From contig CAMPAJ010000081.1 in the NCBI GenBank assembly GCA_946631805.1, positions 1 to 7,250 of the forward strand: 7,250 nt of DNA, written 5' to 3'. This document shows positions 1 through 5,774 of this stretch, one piece after another. Origin of the DNA: an uncultured Eggerthellaceae bacterium (GTDB lineage Bacteria; Actinomycetota; Coriobacteriia; Coriobacteriales; Eggerthellaceae). Made by a program: the position numbers and the translations under genes. Under the pieces are notes generated by a model. It was not told where the DNA came from, ran no database searches, and saw nothing but the letters and a program-made list of their open reading frames with translations. The stretch's first letter is position 1. Every line of letters starts with the position of its first letter.

Positions 1-689
1 ACGTCCGCACGCCGGGCAAGGGCTACGACGAGTTCTACATGAACACGCTGCACGACGGCGCGCAATACATCCGCGGGCGTGTTTCCAAGATCTACAAGGA
101 AGGCGACAAGCTCATCTGCAAGGGCGAGGACACGTTGTCGAGCAGCCAGGTTACGGTCGAGGCCGACATGGTCGTGCTCGAGACCGCCATGGTGCCCGCG
201 GACGGCATCGACGAGCTGGCCGCCAAGTTCACCGTCGGCCGCGATGCCGACAGCTGGCTGGTCGAGGCGCATGCGAAGCTGCGCCCGGTCGAGACGAACA
301 CCGCCGGCATCTACCTGGCCGGCACGTGCCAGGGTCCCAAGGACATTCCCGACTCGGTGTGCCAGGCGGGCGCTGCGGCCTCCAAGGTCATCGGCCTGCT
401 CAACAAAGACCAGCTCCAATCCAATCCCCAGATCTCACGGGTGAACGAGGCGTTGTGTCAGGGCGACGGCGCTTGCGCGAACATCTGCCCGTACGGGGCC
501 ATTTCCATCGTGGAGAAACAGTTCCGCGAGAACTCCCGCAAGGTCACGCGCCCCGTCGCGCAAGTCAATCCGGGCCTGTGCCAAGGCTGCGGTGCTTGCA
601 CCGTCACGTGCCGTGCGGGCGCCATGGACCTGCTGGGCTACACGAACGAGTCGATTATGAGGGAGGTCGATGCGCTATGTCAGTGGTAG
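1..689 (+). CDS. hdrA: HdrA-like FAD/iron-sulfur subunit of heterodisulfide reductase complex (3' part, 5' end outside window)
   Basis: The reading frame is open from the window edge (first full codon at 3) and gives the last 228 residues of an HdrA-type protein. HdrA is the cytoplasmic FAD subunit where electron bifurcation takes place in Hdr complexes. Family signatures visible are TPGKGYDEFY near the start, EAHAKLRPV, and AGTCQGPKDIPDS followed by an alanine-rich stretch, the hallmark of the HdrA flavin domain. The C-terminus carries two ferredoxin-like motifs. The first, at 456-488, reads C-x2-D-x2-C-x3-CP, with Asp (GAC, 465-467) where the second Cys is normal. The second, at 579-611, reads C-x2-C-x2-C-x3-C, followed by Arg instead of the usual Pro. 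The N-terminal Rossmann part is not visible. The stop codon lies inside the next gene (13-base overlap), so it is translationally coupled to the MvhD-like subunit. Family assignment is firm; the bifurcating role is inferred from homologues. Confidence 0.93.
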   Translation, partial: VRTPGKGYDEFYMNTLHDGAQYIRGRVSKIYKEGDKLICKGEDTLSSSQVTVEADMVVLETAMVPADGIDELAAKFTVGRDADSWLVEAHAKLRPVETNTAGIYLAGTCQGPKDIPDSVCQAGAAASKVIGLLNKDQLQSNPQISRVNEALCQGDGACANICPYGAISIVEKQFRENSRKVTRPVAQVNPGLCQGCGACTVTCRAGAMDLLGYTNESIMREVDALCQW

Positions 690-1210
690 AGACCAACGCC
701 GCCATTCCCGAGGATTGGGAGCCCAAGATCATTGCGTTCTGCTGCCATTGGTGTACCTACACCGGCGCTGATTTGGCAGGCCTCAACCGCATGAACTATC
801 CGGCGAACGTGCGCGTGCTGCGCATCCCGTGCTCGGGCCGCATGAACCCGCAATATGCCATCGAGGCCCTGAACAAGGGTTGCGACGGCGTGCTCGTGTG
901 CGGTTGCCATCCGGGCGACTGCCATTACGTTACGGGCAATTACTTCGCACGTCGCCGCATGATGATCTTCAAGCGCCTGCTCGAGTACGAAGGGCTCGAG
1001 CCCGAGCGGTTCCAGGTGCGCTGGATTTCGGGTGCCGAGGCGGGCAAGTTCCGCGACACCGTCATGAGCGTGGTGGAGCAAGTGCGCGCCCTCGGGCCGC
1101 TCAACCTTACGCGCGAGATCCCCTATTTCGAGCTGCCGGCCGTGCCCGACGGGCAAGAGGCGTTCGATGCCGTTCCCGAAGAGGTCGTACCCGAGGAGGT
1201 GAGTGCATAA
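677..1210 (+). CDS. flxD: MvhD/FlxD-like hydrogenase iron-sulfur subunit
   Basis: This 177-residue protein belongs to the MvhD (FlpD) family, a small [2Fe-2S] subunit that carries electrons between a hydrogenase or NAD(P)H-oxidising module and HdrA. The conserved cysteines are visible: C22, C23 and C26 in FCCHWC, C52 in PCSGR, and C75, C77 and C82 in CGCHPGDCHY, with the typical YARRR-like helix after them. The length is slightly above the family core because of a short acidic C-terminal tail (PEEVVPEEVSA). The ATG at 677 is chosen because it follows a GGGAGG at 661-666 and the conserved domain begins soon after. The ATG at 670 is out of frame. It overlaps the end of hdrA by 13 bases, and its TAA shares an A with the next ATG, so all three genes are probably translated in a coupled way. 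With FlxA, FlxB and FlxC downstream and no hydrogenase subunits visible, the name flxD fits better than mvhD. Confidence 0.9.
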   Translation: MSVVETNAAIPEDWEPKIIAFCCHWCTYTGADLAGLNRMNYPANVRVLRIPCSGRMNPQYAIEALNKGCDGVLVCGCHPGDCHYVTGNYFARRRMMIFKRLLEYEGLEPERFQVRWISGAEAGKFRDTVMSVVEQVRALGPLNLTREIPYFELPAVPDGQEAFDAVPEEVVPEEVSA

Positions 1211-2064
1211 TGTCTGCTCAGGATACGATTCGCGCTCGCGCCAAGGAACTTTTGGAAAGCGGCGAGGTTGCGACGTTCATAGGATGGGAACCGGGGCGTT
1301 TCCAAAACCAAACGACACCGCTCGTCATAACCGATCCTGCCGATGCCGACAAGCTCGTGTGGAACGAGTACTGCGTCAACACGCTTGCCAAATACGTGGT
1401 CGATGTGCTTCCGCGCGGCAGGGTGGGCCTGGTGGTCCGCGGGTGCGACAGCCGGGCTATCGTGCGCCTGGTCATCGACAAGGTCATCAAACGCGAGGAT
1501 GTGCACCTCATTGGCGTGGGCTGCCCGGGCATCAAGGACCGCGCAACGGGCGAGGTGCTCAAGAAATGCGCTGAATGCCGCCACAATAACCCCGTCATCT
1601 GCGACGAAATGGCGGGCGACGAGGTTGCGAAGGAGCAGCCCGCTGACCGTTTTGCCGAAGTCAAGGAGGTCGAGGCGCTTCCGCAGCCCGAGCGTTCCCG
1701 GTATTTCGAAAGCGTGTATGCCAAGTGCATCCGCTGCTATGCCTGCCGCGACGTGTGCCCGTGCTGCACATGCCGCGAATGCTTCGTAGATGCACGCCGC
1801 GAGAACTGGGTGGGCAAGCAGAACAACGTCGCGGAGAACCGTTTCTACGGCCTTACGCGCGTCATGCACATCGGAGACCGATGCATCGAGTGCGGCGAGT
1901 GCGAGCGCGCTTGCCCCATGGACTTGCCGCTCATGAAGCTCAATCGCAAGGTCATCCAGGATTTAAACGACCTGTTTGGCGAGTACGAGGCGGCGATGGC
2001 TCTTGATGAAGCCCCCGAGGCGCTCATTACGTATGACCTGAACGACCGCGAAGAGTTCATGTAG
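1210..2064 (+). CDS. flxC: FlxC-like 4Fe-4S dicluster electron-transfer subunit
   Basis: This 284-residue protein is a cytoplasmic iron-sulfur subunit of the Flx NAD(P)H dehydrogenase module. The C-terminal half has two [4Fe-4S] motifs: C173/C176/C179/C183-Pro (CIRCYACRDVCP) and C225/C228/C231/C235-Pro (CIECGECERACP). The first is followed at once by CCTCRECF (C185, C186, C188, C191), so more cysteines are present than one cluster needs. The N-terminal half has RGCDSR (C79), GCPG (C105) and C-x2-C-x7-C (C120, C123, C131), which may hold a further cofactor or cluster; this is inference. The start at 1210 is the ATG formed inside the preceding stop (TAATG), with AGGAGG at 1193-1198 upstream. 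The frame runs open further upstream, but that part is the shadow of flxD. Family recognition rests on the cysteine pattern and the position between MvhD-like and FlxB-like genes. Database products may simply read '4Fe-4S dicluster domain-containing protein'. Confidence 0.85.
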   Translation: MSAQDTIRARAKELLESGEVATFIGWEPGRFQNQTTPLVITDPADADKLVWNEYCVNTLAKYVVDVLPRGRVGLVVRGCDSRAIVRLVIDKVIKREDVHLIGVGCPGIKDRATGEVLKKCAECRHNNPVICDEMAGDEVAKEQPADRFAEVKEVEALPQPERSRYFESVYAKCIRCYACRDVCPCCTCRECFVDARRENWVGKQNNVAENRFYGLTRVMHIGDRCIECGECERACPMDLPLMKLNRKVIQDLNDLFGEYEAAMALDEAPEALITYDLNDREEFM

Positions 2065-2065
2065 G

Positions 2066-2072
2066 AAGGAGG
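2066..2072 (+). promoter_or_regulatory. Ribosome binding site favouring the second ATG of flxB
   Basis: AAGGAGG lies 3 bases before the ATG at 2076 and 6 bases before the adjacent ATG at 2079. The second spacing is closer to the usual one, so translation may begin at 2079, giving a protein one residue shorter. Confidence 0.6.
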
Positions 2073-2075
2073 CTC

Positions 2076-3086
2076 ATGATGATACTGTCCAAGGAAAACC
2101 TGATGCCCCTCCTTACGAGCCTGGCGACGCAGCGCGACGTGTTCGTTCCCGCTCACGTGAACGGTGTTGCCAAGTTCGCGTTGTTCGAGGAAGGCGTCGA
2201 ACCCGATTTCAACATGGTCAACGTGACCATGCCGCCCAAAGACCTGTTGTTCCCGCAAACGCAGAAGATGTACCACTTTGACGTGGATGCGAACGGCAGC
2301 TACCACATTTGCGAGTACGATGAGTCGCGTGAGCAGGTCGTGTTCGGCATTCGCCCGTGCGATATGCGCTCCATCGTCTGCTTGGACGAGGTGTTCCTGA
2401 CCAAGGGGTTCGTCGACGAGTTCTACGCCAATGCGCGCGAGAAGCTGCTGTGCATAAGCATCGGCTGCTCCCATGCAGCCGAGACATGCTTCTGCGAGTC
2501 GATGGGCGTCGATCCTCAGCTTGCGCCGAACGCAGACGTCATGCTGCAGGACTGCGGCGATGTTTACAACGTTTTGGCGCAGACCGACAAAGGCCGTGCC
2601 GCCGTCGATTCCTGGGGCGAGTTCCTGGGCGATGGGGACGCGCAGCCGTTGGCCTGCGAGCTTTCGCTCTCGGTCGACATGACCGGGGTCGTCGACAAGC
2701 TCGAGGGCATGTACGAGCATCCCATCTGGGACAACCTTTCCATCAAATGCCTGAACTGCGGCACGTGCACCTACGTGTGCCCAACGTGCCACTGCTTCGA
2801 CATCAGTCAGGAGAACCGCCGCAAGGACGGCGTGCGCTTCCGTTGCTGGGATAGCTGCATGTTCTCGGAGTACACGGCCATGGCCGGCGGTCACAACCCG
2901 CGTCCCGACAAGCTCGAGCGCGTGCGCAACCGTTTTATGCACAAGCTTAACTTCTTCGAGCGCCGCTACGGCATGTCGCTGTGCGTCGGGTGTGGCCGGT
3001 GCGTCGAGAAGTGCCCGGTAGCGCTCGACATCACGCGCCTCATCGACGATATCGGCGCCGCCGAAGTCGTCGTTGCTGCTGAGTAA
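2076..3086 (+). CDS. flxB: FlxB-like 4Fe-4S subunit (sulfhydrogenase beta / anaerobic sulfite reductase A family)
   Basis: This 336-residue protein belongs to the family that includes sulfhydrogenase HydB and anaerobic sulfite reductase AsrA: cytoplasmic subunits that pass electrons between a flavoprotein and an iron-sulfur partner. The signatures are GIRPCDMRSI (residues 91-100), then IGCSHAAETCFCESMG (129-144), which is characteristic of the family. Two [4Fe-4S] motifs follow: C225/C228/C231/C235-Pro, immediately followed by TCHCFD, and C303/C306/C309/C313-Pro. The length is normal. The start could be the ATG at 2076 or the adjacent one at 2079, which is better spaced from the Shine-Dalgarno; 2076 is given as the longest form. 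The gene begins 11 bases after flxC and ends 14 bases before flxA. The pairing with an AsrB/HydG-like flavoprotein alone could suggest sulfite or sulfur reduction. However, the hdrA and flxD genes directly upstream and the absence here of an AsrC-type catalytic subunit favour the Flx-Hdr assignment. Confidence 0.88.
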   Translation: MMILSKENLMPLLTSLATQRDVFVPAHVNGVAKFALFEEGVEPDFNMVNVTMPPKDLLFPQTQKMYHFDVDANGSYHICEYDESREQVVFGIRPCDMRSIVCLDEVFLTKGFVDEFYANAREKLLCISIGCSHAAETCFCESMGVDPQLAPNADVMLQDCGDVYNVLAQTDKGRAAVDSWGEFLGDGDAQPLACELSLSVDMTGVVDKLEGMYEHPIWDNLSIKCLNCGTCTYVCPTCHCFDISQENRRKDGVRFRCWDSCMFSEYTAMAGGHNPRPDKLERVRNRFMHKLNFFERRYGMSLCVGCGRCVEKCPVALDITRLIDDIGAAEVVVAAE

Positions 3087-3100
3087 GGAGGGAAGCTAAG

Positions 3101-3961
3101 ATGTCTGGAATCGAGATATCGCACGGTTGCGCCAAGGGCGAGCGCCCGCTCGTTCCGCAGGTGTGCCGTGTCGTGGAAATAACGCAGGAAACGCCCGACG
3201 TAAAATCGTTCAGGCTGCAGACGCTCGACGGCAAGAAACCCTTCGACTGCGAGCCTGGTCAGCTGGGGATGTTCGGGTTGTTGGCGTACGGCGAGTGCAT
3301 GTTCGTCGTCTCGGCGCAAAGCGACGACTGGGTGCAGTTCACGGTCAAGAAAGTGGGCCTGGTCACCGAGCAGCTGCACGAGCTTGCCGAAGGGGACGAG
3401 GTCTCGCTGCGCGGGCCGTATGGCAACTGGTGGCCAACGGAGGCTTGCAAGGGCAAGGACATGCTGTTCATCGCGGGCGGCATCGGCTTGCCGCCTGTGC
3501 GGTCGTTCTTGCTGTATTGCCTGGAGCATCGCGAGGATTACGGCCGCATCGACTTGGTGTATTCGGGCTCGAAGTACGATGACCTGGTGTTCAAGGAGCA
3601 GCTATTCGACGTGTGGCCCAACGAGCCTAACATGCATGTGCATGTGTCGCTGTACCACGAGGACCCGCAGTGGGATGGGGCGGTGGCCTACACGGCGCCG
3701 TTCCTCGAGACGCTCGAGCTCGGTCCCGAGGATGGCAACCGCGTGGCCGTGATCTGCGGCGGCCCGTCGCTGTCGCGCACATGCCGCGAATCGCTCGTGA
3801 ACGCCGGCTTTGACGAGGGGCACATCATCACAACGCTCGAGATGCGCATGAAGTGCGGCGTGGGCAAGTGCGGCCGCTGCAACATGGGCGGTCATTTCAT
3901 CTGCCTGGATGGCCCCATCTTCACGCTTGAGGAGATTGCCCAGATGCATTCGGACGTGTAA
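3101..3961 (+). CDS. flxA: FlxA-like FAD/NAD(P)-binding oxidoreductase subunit
   Basis: This 286-residue flavoprotein is of the ferredoxin-NADP reductase superfamily, in the HydG/AsrB/PyrK branch. It would oxidise NAD(P)H and feed electrons to the FlxB and FlxC clusters. Visible in order: a beta-barrel FAD domain with EPGQLGMFG (51-59) and GECMFVVSA (64-72), KKVGLVTEQLHELAEGDEV and RGPYGNWWP (104-112), then the nucleotide-binding GGIGLPPVRS (126-135) with VYSGSKYDDLVFKEQL, and CGGPSL (219-224). The C-terminal motif C252-x4-C257-x2-C260-x7-C268 followed by DGPIF is the PyrK-type [2Fe-2S] site. The start is firm: AAGGAGGG at 3085-3092 is 8 bases upstream. It is the last gene of the operon, followed within 20 bases by an intrinsic terminator. 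Whether NADH or NADPH is preferred cannot be read from the sequence by eye; NADH is expected from the Desulfovibrio homologue. Confidence 0.9.
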   Translation: MSGIEISHGCAKGERPLVPQVCRVVEITQETPDVKSFRLQTLDGKKPFDCEPGQLGMFGLLAYGECMFVVSAQSDDWVQFTVKKVGLVTEQLHELAEGDEVSLRGPYGNWWPTEACKGKDMLFIAGGIGLPPVRSFLLYCLEHREDYGRIDLVYSGSKYDDLVFKEQLFDVWPNEPNMHVHVSLYHEDPQWDGAVAYTAPFLETLELGPEDGNRVAVICGGPSLSRTCRESLVNAGFDEGHIITTLEMRMKCGVGKCGRCNMGGHFICLDGPIFTLEEIAQMHSDV

Positions 3962-3975
3962 GCACACAAATGTGG

Positions 3976-4008
3976 AAAGCGGCAGGCGAGCATGGCCTGC
4001 CGTTTTTT
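3976..4008 (+). terminator. Intrinsic terminator of the hdr-flx operon
   Basis: An 8-bp GC-rich stem (3980-3987 with 3995-4002) has a 7-base loop and is followed by six T at 4003-4008. The AAAG before the stem can also pair with the start of the T tract, lengthening the stem to about 12 bp. It lies 14 bases after the flxA stop codon and marks the 3' end of the operon. Confidence 0.92.
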
Positions 4009-4133
4009 ATTCCCGATGAGCGTTCCTCGAGGCATCTGTGGATGATTCTCGGCGATTCGAGCCCCAACGCCTTGCGACTTTGATAAGCTGTAAGCCGTAA
4101 AAAACGCAAGACAATGGGGGCGGCTGCAAAGCC

Positions 4134-4865
4134 ATGATATGCAAGTGGTGCAATAAGGAAACGCCTGACGGCTCGCTGTTCTGTGAAAGCTGCGGAAAGC
4201 TGTTACGGCATGATGGCGAAGATTCCCCTGATCGCGAGCTTGAATTCACGCCTGGTCCAGAGGCGTCAACACAGTCGATGACCGATAGCCTGCAAGAGGA
4301 CGCGCAGCCGCTCGCTGAGCGTCCCAGCGCCCTAGCCGCTTGGGTGAAGATGGCTGAGGAAGAATATGAGGCAGAGCATGCCGGCGTGGCAGAGCATGCC
4401 GAGCGATCGGAAAGCGATCGACATGATGCTTCGCTGGATTCGGGGTCGGCAGATGCCGAAGACGCCGCGGACGCCGTTGACGCTGCGGGCGCCTCAGATG
4501 CCCCATTGCACGAAGGGCGGCATGTTGCGTTAGGGCTTCATGATTCCGAAACTGGCGGTTCGGTTCAATCGGATGCGGCGGGCGGCGCGAGCGATTCGCA
4601 ATCTGACGAGGATTATTCCAGTGAGTTTGTCGATATAGACGACGCCGTGCATACCGAAAACGGATGGGCGAGCGTCGCGTTTGGCGATGTCGATGCCATG
4701 CCCGTGCCCGATGATGACGAATTCTTCGTCGATGATCCTGCATGGCCCGAGCAGCCGCGGCTTGGAAAAGCCCGCGTCGCTGTTATTGCCGTCATCTCTA
4801 CGTTGTTCGCGGCGGCAATGATTCTGCTGTTCTGCGCTGTGATGATGCGCGTGCTCGGGTTGTAG
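4134..4865 (+). CDS. Zinc-ribbon protein with acidic linker and C-terminal transmembrane anchor
   Basis: This 243-residue protein has no recognised function. The first 21 residues form a zinc ribbon, C3-x2-C6 and C17-x2-C20, as in many 'zinc-ribbon domain-containing' membrane proteins. Residues about 25-205 are a long, probably disordered linker rich in Asp, Glu, Ser and Ala, with short in-frame repeats (AEHAGV/AEHAER and a DAAD/DAVDAAG tract). Residues about 211-240 (after GKAR) are a strongly hydrophobic helix, and only a few residues follow it. This suggests a tail-anchored protein with the ribbon in the cytoplasm. The start is set by the zinc ribbon beginning at once. The only upstream Shine-Dalgarno-like sequence is a G-rich GGGGGCGG at 4116-4123, so initiation may be weak. 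It stands alone between the operon terminator and purE. Proteins of this architecture often have an extracellular domain after the helix; here there is none. Confidence 0.8.
   Translation: MICKWCNKETPDGSLFCESCGKLLRHDGEDSPDRELEFTPGPEASTQSMTDSLQEDAQPLAERPSALAAWVKMAEEEYEAEHAGVAEHAERSESDRHDASLDSGSADAEDAADAVDAAGASDAPLHEGRHVALGLHDSETGGSVQSDAAGGASDSQSDEDYSSEFVDIDDAVHTENGWASVAFGDVDAMPVPDDDEFFVDDPAWPEQPRLGKARVAVIAVISTLFAAAMILLFCAVMMRVLGL
4370..4401 (+). repeat. Short in-frame tandem repeat in the zinc-ribbon gene linker
   Basis: The 14-base string GGCAGAGCATGCCG occurs at 4370-4383 and again at 4388-4401, a period of 18 bases (six codons). A repeated GCGATCG and a GACGCC-rich tract follow downstream (to about 4500). 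The period keeps the frame, giving repeated Ala-Glu-His-Ala peptides in the acidic linker. Confidence 0.7.
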
Positions 4866-4911
4866 CCTAGAGCTTTCTACAGGTTGAGCGATAAAACGGA
4901 CGCTGCGGGTG

Positions 4912-4937
4912 TTGACGAGTCGCGCGCATTGTACAAT
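4912..4937 (+). promoter_or_regulatory. Candidate purE promoter with short spacer
   Basis: TTGACG at 4912-4917 and TACAAT at 4932-4937 resemble -35 and -10 boxes, but the spacer is only 14 bases, shorter than the usual 16-18. The -10 box lies about 35 bases before the purE start. Either the true -35 is weaker and further upstream, or the promoter is an atypical one. Confidence 0.4.
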
Positions 4938-4972
4938 CGCACTCAAGCAGATGCCGAAAGAAAGGAACGAGC

Positions 4973-5437
4973 ATGGCAGATACCAAGCCGGTAGTGGGAA
5001 TCATCATGGGATCGACGTCGGACATGCCGACGATGGAGGCGTGCATGGCGCAGCTCGACGAGTTCGGCGTGCCTTATGAGGTGAAGGTTGCCAGCGCGCA
5101 TCGCAAGCCTGCGGAAGTGCACGAATGGGCTACGACGGCGCACGAGCGCGGTATTCGCGTGATTATCGCCGCGGCTGGCAAGGCTGCTCATCTGGGTGGC
5201 GTCGTCGCTGCTTTTACGCCGTGCCCCGTCATTTGCGTTCCTATGAAGACGAGCGACCTGGGCGGGTTGGACTCGCTGCTTTCGATGGTGCAGATGCCCT
5301 CGGGCGTTCCCGTCGCGTGCGTCGCCATCAACGGCGCCAAGAACGCTGCGATTCTTGCCGTGCAGATGCTCGGCACGGGTGATGAGGCTGCGCGGCAGAA
5401 GATCATTGACTTCAAGCAGGCGATGGCCGAGGCGTAA
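4973..5437 (+). CDS. purE: N5-carboxyaminoimidazole ribonucleotide mutase (PurE class I)
   Basis: This 154-residue cytoplasmic enzyme converts N5-CAIR to CAIR in de novo purine synthesis. Class I PurE motifs are visible: GSTSDMPTM (residues 13-21) that binds the substrate phosphate, SAHRKP (41-46) with the catalytic His43, AAGKAAHLGG (67-76), and GLDSLLSMVQMPSGVPVA (from residue 98), followed by AINGAKNAAILA. The length fits the bacterial enzyme. The ATG at 4973 follows AAAGGA at 4961-4966 with 6-base spacing, and the conserved core begins within eight residues. Class I enzymes normally work with PurK (N5-CAIR synthetase), often the next gene; here no purK follows and the downstream DNA is non-coding, so purK must be elsewhere or another route supplies the substrate. 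HLGG instead of the more common HLPG, and SAHRKP instead of SAHRTP, are modest variations unlikely to abolish activity. Confidence 0.96.
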   Translation: MADTKPVVGIIMGSTSDMPTMEACMAQLDEFGVPYEVKVASAHRKPAEVHEWATTAHERGIRVIIAAAGKAAHLGGVVAAFTPCPVICVPMKTSDLGGLDSLLSMVQMPSGVPVACVAINGAKNAAILAVQMLGTGDEAARQKIIDFKQAMAEA

Positions 5438-5459
5438 GGGGCGTCCTCGCGTTGTTTTT
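5428..5459 (+). terminator. Possible weak terminator of purE
   Basis: CGAGG at the end of purE (5428-5432) can pair with CCTCG (5445-5449), extended by two pairs if one T is bulged. Five T follow at 5455-5459 after a short gap. The stem is short and overlaps the stop codon, so this is a tentative call. Confidence 0.3.
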
Positions 5460-5474
5460 GCTTGCCGTCCCACC

Positions 5475-5587
5475 GCCCCGGGAGCTCTGGGTGATGGGCC
5501 TTTCGCTTGGCTTCGGCTAACTGATGTGGATAACAGGAACAGTGCCTGCAGAATCGCTCAAGTCCCACCACCCAGAGCTTCCGGGGC
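5475..5587. repeat. 24-bp imperfect inverted repeat with 65-base loop
   Basis: The arm at 5475-5498 matches the reverse complement of 5564-5587 at 22 of 24 positions. The core is CCCAGAGCT on the right and AGCTCTGGG on the left. There is no T tract on either side, so this is not a simple intrinsic terminator. It may be two inverted copies of an extragenic repeat or the remains of a small non-autonomous mobile element. Confidence 0.8.
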
Positions 5588-5622
5588 TCCGTTTTCGTAA
5601 TGCGGGCTTTTTGCTTGGCTCG
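5496..5622 (+). repeat. Degenerate direct repeat pair (GGGCYTTTYGCTTGGCT)
   Basis: The 17-base unit at 5496-5512 recurs at 5604-5620 with two differences, both C to T. A shorter copy, TTTTTGCTTG, is at 5455-5464. The copies sit at the inner edge of the left inverted-repeat arm and just outside the right arm, which suggests duplicated or rearranged repeat units. Confidence 0.6.
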
Positions 5623-5633
5623 TCATTGAAGGC

Positions 5634-5656
5634 GCGGGGGGGGGGGGTTCCCCCGC
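5634..5656. repeat. G12 homopolymer inside a GC hairpin
   Basis: Twelve consecutive G at 5636-5647 are followed by TT and five C. GCGGGGG (5634-5640) can pair with CCCCCGC (5650-5656). Long G runs are prone to slippage in replication and to length errors in sequencing. Confidence 0.85.
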
Positions 5657-5684
5657 ATTGTTGCGGTGGGCATGTACGGTCACG

Positions 5685-5725
5685 AAAAAAACGAGGGGCG
5701 CGGCCGATTGGGCCGCGCCCCTCGT
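5685..5725 (-). terminator. Intrinsic terminator of the minus-strand YARHG gene
   Basis: A perfect 15-bp stem (5691-5705 with 5711-5725) encloses a 5-base loop. The A run at 5685-5691 reads as seven T after the stem on the minus strand. It begins about 50 bases after the stop codon of the minus-strand gene. The plus strand has no T tract after the stem, so it would act mainly in the minus direction. Confidence 0.95.
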
Positions 5726-5774
5726 ATTGAGTGGTGTCGTTAAGCTTCGAGGCTGCTCGAATCTGGACCGTGCC

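Larger units (their letters stand above)
5438..5774. other. Non-coding region of about 340 bases between convergent purE and the YARHG gene
   Basis: I find no supportable gene here. The small open frames lack ribosome binding sites and recognisable protein motifs, and they cross the repeats. The region holds, in order, a possible purE terminator, a 24-bp inverted repeat with a 65-base loop, copies of a TTTTTGCTTGGCT-like direct repeat, a G12 homopolymer inside a hairpin, and the strong terminator of the minus-strand gene. Confidence 0.7.

Noticed and set aside
1845..2942. Long open frame on the minus strand across flxC and flxB
   Set aside because: It is a shadow of GC-rich codon bias opposite two clearly conserved genes; its translation shows no domain and it has no ribosome binding site.
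2066..3961. flxB-flxA as anaerobic sulfite reductase subunits AsrA-AsrB or sulfhydrogenase subunits
   Set aside because: The families are related, but hdrA and an MvhD-like gene directly upstream and a terminator instead of a catalytic subunit downstream fit an Hdr-Flx operon.
4861..4881. TGTAG/CTACA hairpin just after the zinc-ribbon gene
   Set aside because: Only 5 bp with an 11-base loop and no T tract; too weak to call a terminator.
5524..5730. Small open frame in the purE-YARHG gap
   Set aside because: It crosses the inverted repeat, the G12 run and a terminator, has no ribosome site, and the peptide looks random.
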